Shown one piece after another: positions 61,601 to 64,000 of a stretch of DNA of 64,000 nt; positions within the stretch are counted from its first letter, which is position 1, and the number at the start of each line of letters is the position of its first letter. The notes beneath the pieces are model-generated. The model made no database searches. It had not been told where the DNA came from and saw only the letters and a list, made by a program, of their open reading frames with translations. The DNA is taken from the NCBI GenBank assembly GCA_022570795.1, contig JAKUDP010000003.1:868001-932000 (forward strand), read 5' to 3'. The DNA is from Sphaerulina vaccinii (Eukaryota; Ascomycota; Dothideomycetes; Mycosphaerellales; Mycosphaerellaceae). Both the position numbers and the translations under genes were made by a program.

Positions 61601-64000
61601 CCTGGGTGGTACCGAAGGTCGAACCAGCATCTGGGCTCGTCTACCTAGAAAGATTCTGAGCGAGGAGCAAGGAAATATCCAACAGGTGACTAGCATTTTC
61701 CACTTCATCGTGCGACACCCGGACCTGTTCTACGATGCCAGGGAACAGTTCGCGCAGATCATCATTCAAAACATTGCGAAAGTGGCGCAACTGCCCAATC
61801 TCAGCGCGGAGAACAGGAAGCTTGCCCTCAACCTTTTCACGCTCGTCGCGCAATGGGAAGAACGTACGATCAAGGAGAATGGCAGCCTTGCAGACGGTGA
61901 TGGACCGAAGAAGGCTGCGGTTGCGAACGCGCCGCTGCGTCTTGCTTTGATCAAGTACATGGTGCAATTTATTGCCACATTGCCAGAGCGCTTCCCTGTC
62001 ACTGCGCCCAAGGGCAAGGACAGCCCGCTACCTGCGCAGTACTCCAGCTCGCACGATACAGTGGTCAAATCTCTGGATTTGCTCAACAAGCTACTATCTG
62101 CGCCGTACTGGGATGACATCGATATCGATGGGATGTTTCCTAAGGTGACTGAGCAGATCCTCTGCTCTGACCACAAGACAGAGGAGAAGGTCGAGATCTG
62201 GACCACGCGTATGGTGAACACTATTCAGATCGTCAAGGTTCTCTTGAGCTCGCGGTCTGACGAATGGGTGGCCGCCCGACTACCGCAGCTGCAGAAACTG
62301 CTTGCAAAGCCTTTGCGCAGTGATGTCCCAGACATTCAGGATGCGCTTCACAACGACAACTTGCCAGAAAATGTCGTGCCTGTTCTCCCGCCGATCCTGA
62401 GCCGCGCTCTGTCGACCATTCCCGTTCAACAGCCAGATGAAGACCTACCAGACGCTGATAGCCCAACGGAGGAGTTCCTGAGCTTCTTGACATCCCTCGT
62501 TGGCGACGTCCTTTCTAATGGTAGTCACGTAGCCGGTATCAATGTGCTGTGGATCATGGCGCAACGAAGACCGGAGGATGTAGATGCGCACAGTGCGGCC
62601 CTGCTCAAGACACTGCAGAGTAAGCTTGCCAAGGACCACCTAGCCGCATTATATCCTCAGCAAGCGATGCAACAAGGTGCGCCTCCAGCGCCGACGCCAC
62701 AAGAAGCCGAAACCACAGTGACTATGATCATCAAGGTGATGGAGATGCTCTCAGCTCGCATTAGTACACTTGGCGAGAGCAGAAGACCATACCTTAGTGT
62801 GTTGGCGTCTCTGGTTGAGCGTAGCACAAACAATCCTCTGTGTGAGAAGATACTGGAGCAGGTCGAGAACTGGGTGTTCAACCCGACTGAGCCAGTGCCG
62901 ACGCTCAAGGAGAAAACTGCTGTCTTGCAGAAAATGCTTCTGTTCGAGCAACGAGCGGATCAGACACTCTACGCAAAGTTCATGAACCTCGTGATACGCA
63001 TATACGAGGATCCGAAGATAACAAGATCGGAGCTTGCTGTTAGGATGGAGCACGCCTTCTTGATCGGACTTCGAAGCAGTGATGTTGACATGCGGAATCG
63101 CTTCGTCTCTATCTACGACAGAGCTTTGTCACGGGCTACCAATAATCGCTTCCACAAGCTCATTGGCGAACAACAATGGGACGTTCTGGGCGAAAGCTTC
63201 TGGCTGAGTCAAGTCATTCAGCTCATGTTTGGCTCACTTAATCAGGACGCTATGCTGCATTTGCATGTTGACGACTTCAAGTGCTTGCCAGCTAGCAAGG
63301 TCTTCAGCACATACACCAGCGATGCAAGGTTGACAGATGTCATGGTCGACGATGGACTTGACAATATGCTAGCCGATGAGAAGAGATTCATGACTGAGAT
63401 CAGCGTGGTACGAGCACGAGACATTCTCGGTCCACTTGCTGAAATTCAGCACACTGACTGGACTCTTGCGCACGAGATTTGGATCGCCTACTTTAAGATG
63501 TGTTGGTCGACTCTTACCAAGGACGATCGGGAAGACATCGAAGCTGGACTGGTTGCGCTGTTGACCAAGGATTTCCACCAACGACAAATTGATCGCAGGC
63601 CGAACTGCGTTGCGACCTTACTTGAAGGTGTTGCTCTTGCGAGACCGCACGTCAAGTTCCCACCGCATGTCATGAAGTACCTTGCCAAAAGCTACGATGC
63701 CTGGTACGTGTCTGCAACGTATATGGAGGACCTCGCGATAAAACCGGTCGTTGACACCAGTAATGTACGAGAAAGCAATCTGGACGCACTTGTCGAGACG
63801 TATGCTGGTCTCGAGGAAGGCGATCTTTTCTACGGGACTTGGCGCCGACGTGCATCCTATGTGGAAACGAACGCTGCCCTGTCGTATGAGCAGAATGGCA
63901 TCTGGGACAAGGCTCAAGCCATGTATGAGCAAGCTCAGATTAAGGCTAGGACTGGTTCCCTACCATACTCGCAGGGCGAATACATGCTCTGGGAAGATCA
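55623..64000 (+). CDS. TRA1: Tra1/TRRAP, SAGA and NuA4 subunit (5' part)
   Basis: The ATG at 55623 (MADRAMDAFEAKLSDPSND) opens a frame that I found in the same register at every point checked through to the window end, 2792 codons plus two bases, with no intron needed. It starts with the HEAT-repeat helices typical of Tra1, FVPIFLNILSGPPVFTS and MHSFKVVAECPIIVVSIFQ. A low-complexity linker (TQPGGTPQSGQQQPGGQ) lies near 59970-60020, and the FAT-domain entry (GTWRRRASYVETNAALSYEQ, GEYMLWEDH) is at the very end. Tra1 is a huge pseudokinase of the PIKK family that recruits SAGA and NuA4 histone acetyltransferases to activators in the nucleus. The remaining FAT, PI3K-like and FATC parts (roughly 1000 residues) lie beyond the window. 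Confidence 0.94.
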   Translation, partial: MADRAMDAFEAKLSDPSNDFKTKYTALAELRDGLEQLCQIPTYAPFLQRFVPIFLNILSGPPVFTSTSHEQRCRQCVLEIIHRFPLSSDSAAMEPFAEKIVDQCLQLVRTDNEDNSVLCLKIVMDIERYHTKSPGVVEKAQPFLDLILEIFDSMEQTIKDTFESTTPIPAASAAPGTPNNGGTPGSPVASTSHALAADEPQTTRQLIKGMHSFKVVAECPIIVVSIFQAHRNLAGPNVKKFTPRIKQTLMLEAGPQKKAHEEAKSNGTVFTGLAREIKAKGQSVAFGDLVTAQVKTMSFLAYLLRAYSQNLTDFLSQLPDLTVRLLRDVPRAHTAVRKELLVAIRHIINFNFRDVFLPVILPLLDPHTLVGDSLTADITLRPLAYTMLADLIHHVREKLSAKQISRVVQVYVGHLTGEDGVEVPGTSYQTMSAKLLLNMAECMSKVEDKKNARFLMMSVLNGIADKFGAMNRAYPNAVKLYKQQRENNQHGTDVVPDNYLSDRDSKPDWDETDIFSAMPIKAINPKDRATDPVTENKFLFKNLLQGLKQFFYQLRNSNPARIKEEVDTSNAPPHWAELSSGFEAEEVEVLIKLFREGAKCFQYYAPLDANAESTVPNEPSSNIAATANSKEEKDLLETFATIFHHLDPATFHEIFTSGNPSGIEFLYEQSFHHAALLHTPQFLLASEATSPAFCGMLLKFLMSKLEEVGEDNETKTSVLLRLFKLSFMAVTLFSQHNEGVLLPHVRELITRSIELSITAAKPQNYFLLLRSLFRSIGGGRFEHLYKEILPLLEMLLEVLNTQLAAAPDGLARDLFVELSLTVPARLSHLLPHLGYLMRPLTVALRSGDPATPGHKAYSNDRSSNDNRGQGSSELTAQGLRTLELCVDNLTADYLDPIMQPWMEEIMGSLWRMLKPVSLTGAGMAQNGQGVLGTGHQGAHTAVRILGKLGGRNRKFLNNPAELEWKPYADDESSYDVRFIGAITNNGDRAFPARLGIQTAIDKLLETPKTPSQKKSDEYHKRQSFRFITSHIKLLIGADTLPEDLARLVRLQADDLSSKNFDFGSDLFSESQRARSSTKRDAQQENLLKLLKALILASSIDYLKEDAERFLRGVCRHFMIIDLGVAVANEKHRKRAFDVRAGDGPVFIETGTLADAICQSLASDQLAVRETAETAMRECLSIATTLFGSETKAECLPFFAKLAEAFCHVCYEEEWFTKNSGTLGITIMTDREKMKFSDTWVVSRMVDLLKALLFVVKDMPQDLPANTRVRAKDTIVALVKRFGASGLEKKEDLERKDSRLHTHAKHLISEVNHMNRHVREAAQQALRALATAFDMQHYELLAPVKDSLTFGVFLKPLRALPFTAQIGYVDAINFLLDVPADKEILAFDDNLNRLLFETLALVDAEDESLAPKPYEYRTAESIVRLRVAGLKLLATAIKLPGFSASAAATQPGGTPQSGQQQPGGQHRARVIAIFFKSLYSKNKDVAGAANAGLKIVLQSTSKLPKDLLQNGLRPILMNVQDPRKLSVEGLEGLRTLLQLLHNYFKVEIGTRLLDHMEKIADAPTLQKVSFQLIEAQQKMKVVTAIFSVFHLLPNQAAMFLQNLVQRVLDLETSLRRTRSSPFREPLIKYLNHYPEEAWTYFKALMKDEKRGRFFAQILANPDSGPLREKVIKEIAGLIATFEGLTATSMDAEKAQAAVNAIHVADSICQFPAHGKQLMENVDARRALLSASKALQMCSQQGNMINNLRLAVMQSAERTMHILTVHLEQEPNDLTCLFDTFESCVKGELQATPLLVAYLYKHVITNDSIEFQRTIVQRCIEIYTSKDTPQKLKWFVFHNVANPILANDVMRNWDSLFREEQKGTSLLNKAMADDIHNKLWKPQSVSDISDDNTPGVDHSRMELLQTSAFLVKYHHNMLQDARKDLIKFGWNYIRLEDHINKYAAYCLITYFIHHYDTPPKIAMQVYNSLLRAHQAEGRNLVMQSLEILEPVLKKRLGGTEGRTSIWARLPRKILSEEQGNIQQVTSIFHFIVRHPDLFYDAREQFAQIIIQNIAKVAQLPNLSAENRKLALNLFTLVAQWEERTIKENGSLADGDGPKKAAVANAPLRLALIKYMVQFIATLPERFPVTAPKGKDSPLPAQYSSSHDTVVKSLDLLNKLLSAPYWDDIDIDGMFPKVTEQILCSDHKTEEKVEIWTTRMVNTIQIVKVLLSSRSDEWVAARLPQLQKLLAKPLRSDVPDIQDALHNDNLPENVVPVLPPILSRALSTIPVQQPDEDLPDADSPTEEFLSFLTSLVGDVLSNGSHVAGINVLWIMAQRRPEDVDAHSAALLKTLQSKLAKDHLAALYPQQAMQQGAPPAPTPQEAETTVTMIIKVMEMLSARISTLGESRRPYLSVLASLVERSTNNPLCEKILEQVENWVFNPTEPVPTLKEKTAVLQKMLLFEQRADQTLYAKFMNLVIRIYEDPKITRSELAVRMEHAFLIGLRSSDVDMRNRFVSIYDRALSRATNNRFHKLIGEQQWDVLGESFWLSQVIQLMFGSLNQDAMLHLHVDDFKCLPASKVFSTYTSDARLTDVMVDDGLDNMLADEKRFMTEISVVRARDILGPLAEIQHTDWTLAHEIWIAYFKMCWSTLTKDDREDIEAGLVALLTKDFHQRQIDRRPNCVATLLEGVALARPHVKFPPHVMKYLAKSYDAWYVSATYMEDLAIKPVVDTSNVRESNLDALVETYAGLEEGDLFYGTWRRRASYVETNAALSYEQNGIWDKAQAMYEQAQIKARTGSLPYSQGEYMLWED

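Noticed and set aside
1..64000. CRISPR arrays, bacterial operons, rRNA genes
   Set aside because: Introns and fungal families show a eukaryotic chromosome; no regularly spaced repeats or rRNA were seen.

Overview
This window is fungal nuclear DNA from a filamentous ascomycete. The evidence is short introns (about 46-114 bp) with GTAAGT/GTATGT donors, CTAAC/CTGAC branch sites and CAG/TAG acceptors, fungal-specific families (Zn2Cys6 regulator, Clr5 domain, HET-like segment, fungal glycogen synthase, Tra1), and a block mutated by repeat-induced point mutation (RIP). A Dothideomycete, perhaps Mycosphaerellaceae, fits the gene style, but that is inference.

Region 1 (1 to about 9165) is a graveyard of RIP-destroyed transposons. 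At least two Ty3/Gypsy retroelements lie on the minus strand (integrase, reverse transcriptase and zinc-knuckle remnants can be read), followed by one Tc1/mariner-type transposase remnant on the plus strand. The composition changes abruptly near 9165.

Region 2 (9.6-26.6 kb) is accessory in character. It holds a small conserved-looking gene, a possible one-pass membrane protein, a decayed Zn2Cys6 regulator, a short-chain dehydrogenase, a GFA/CENP-V family protein, an Ape1-type vacuolar aminopeptidase, a CFA-synthase-like methyltransferase, one long spliced gene joining zinc fingers, a HET-like segment and a protein kinase, a small spliced gene, and a Clr5-ankyrin gene followed by a truncated tandem copy.

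Region 3 (26.6-43.5 kb) has a multiply broken M20 peptidase, an allantoate-permease-type MFS transporter, two copies of a short dispersed repeat, glycogen synthase (GSY1), two small candidate secreted or membrane proteins, a five-exon cytochrome P450 and a hexose transporter.

Region 4 (43.5-64 kb) is mostly housekeeping. It holds HIS6 and FAF1 sharing a 143-bp divergent promoter, an F-box protein, a degenerate HNH-type protein, a nucleotidyltransferase-fold protein, a p24 cargo receptor, a sulfatase, a short F-box paralogue, and the first 2792 codons of TRA1, which runs off the end.

The least explained signals are: (a) several single-exon genes whose coding strand flips abruptly between C-rich and G-rich synonymous codons; (b) the zinc finger/HET-like/kinase fusion; (c) the context pattern of CA dinucleotides that survive in the RIP block. 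Exon joins were worked out by hand from splice signals and frame; each multi-exon model given with exact coordinates closes on a whole number of codons.
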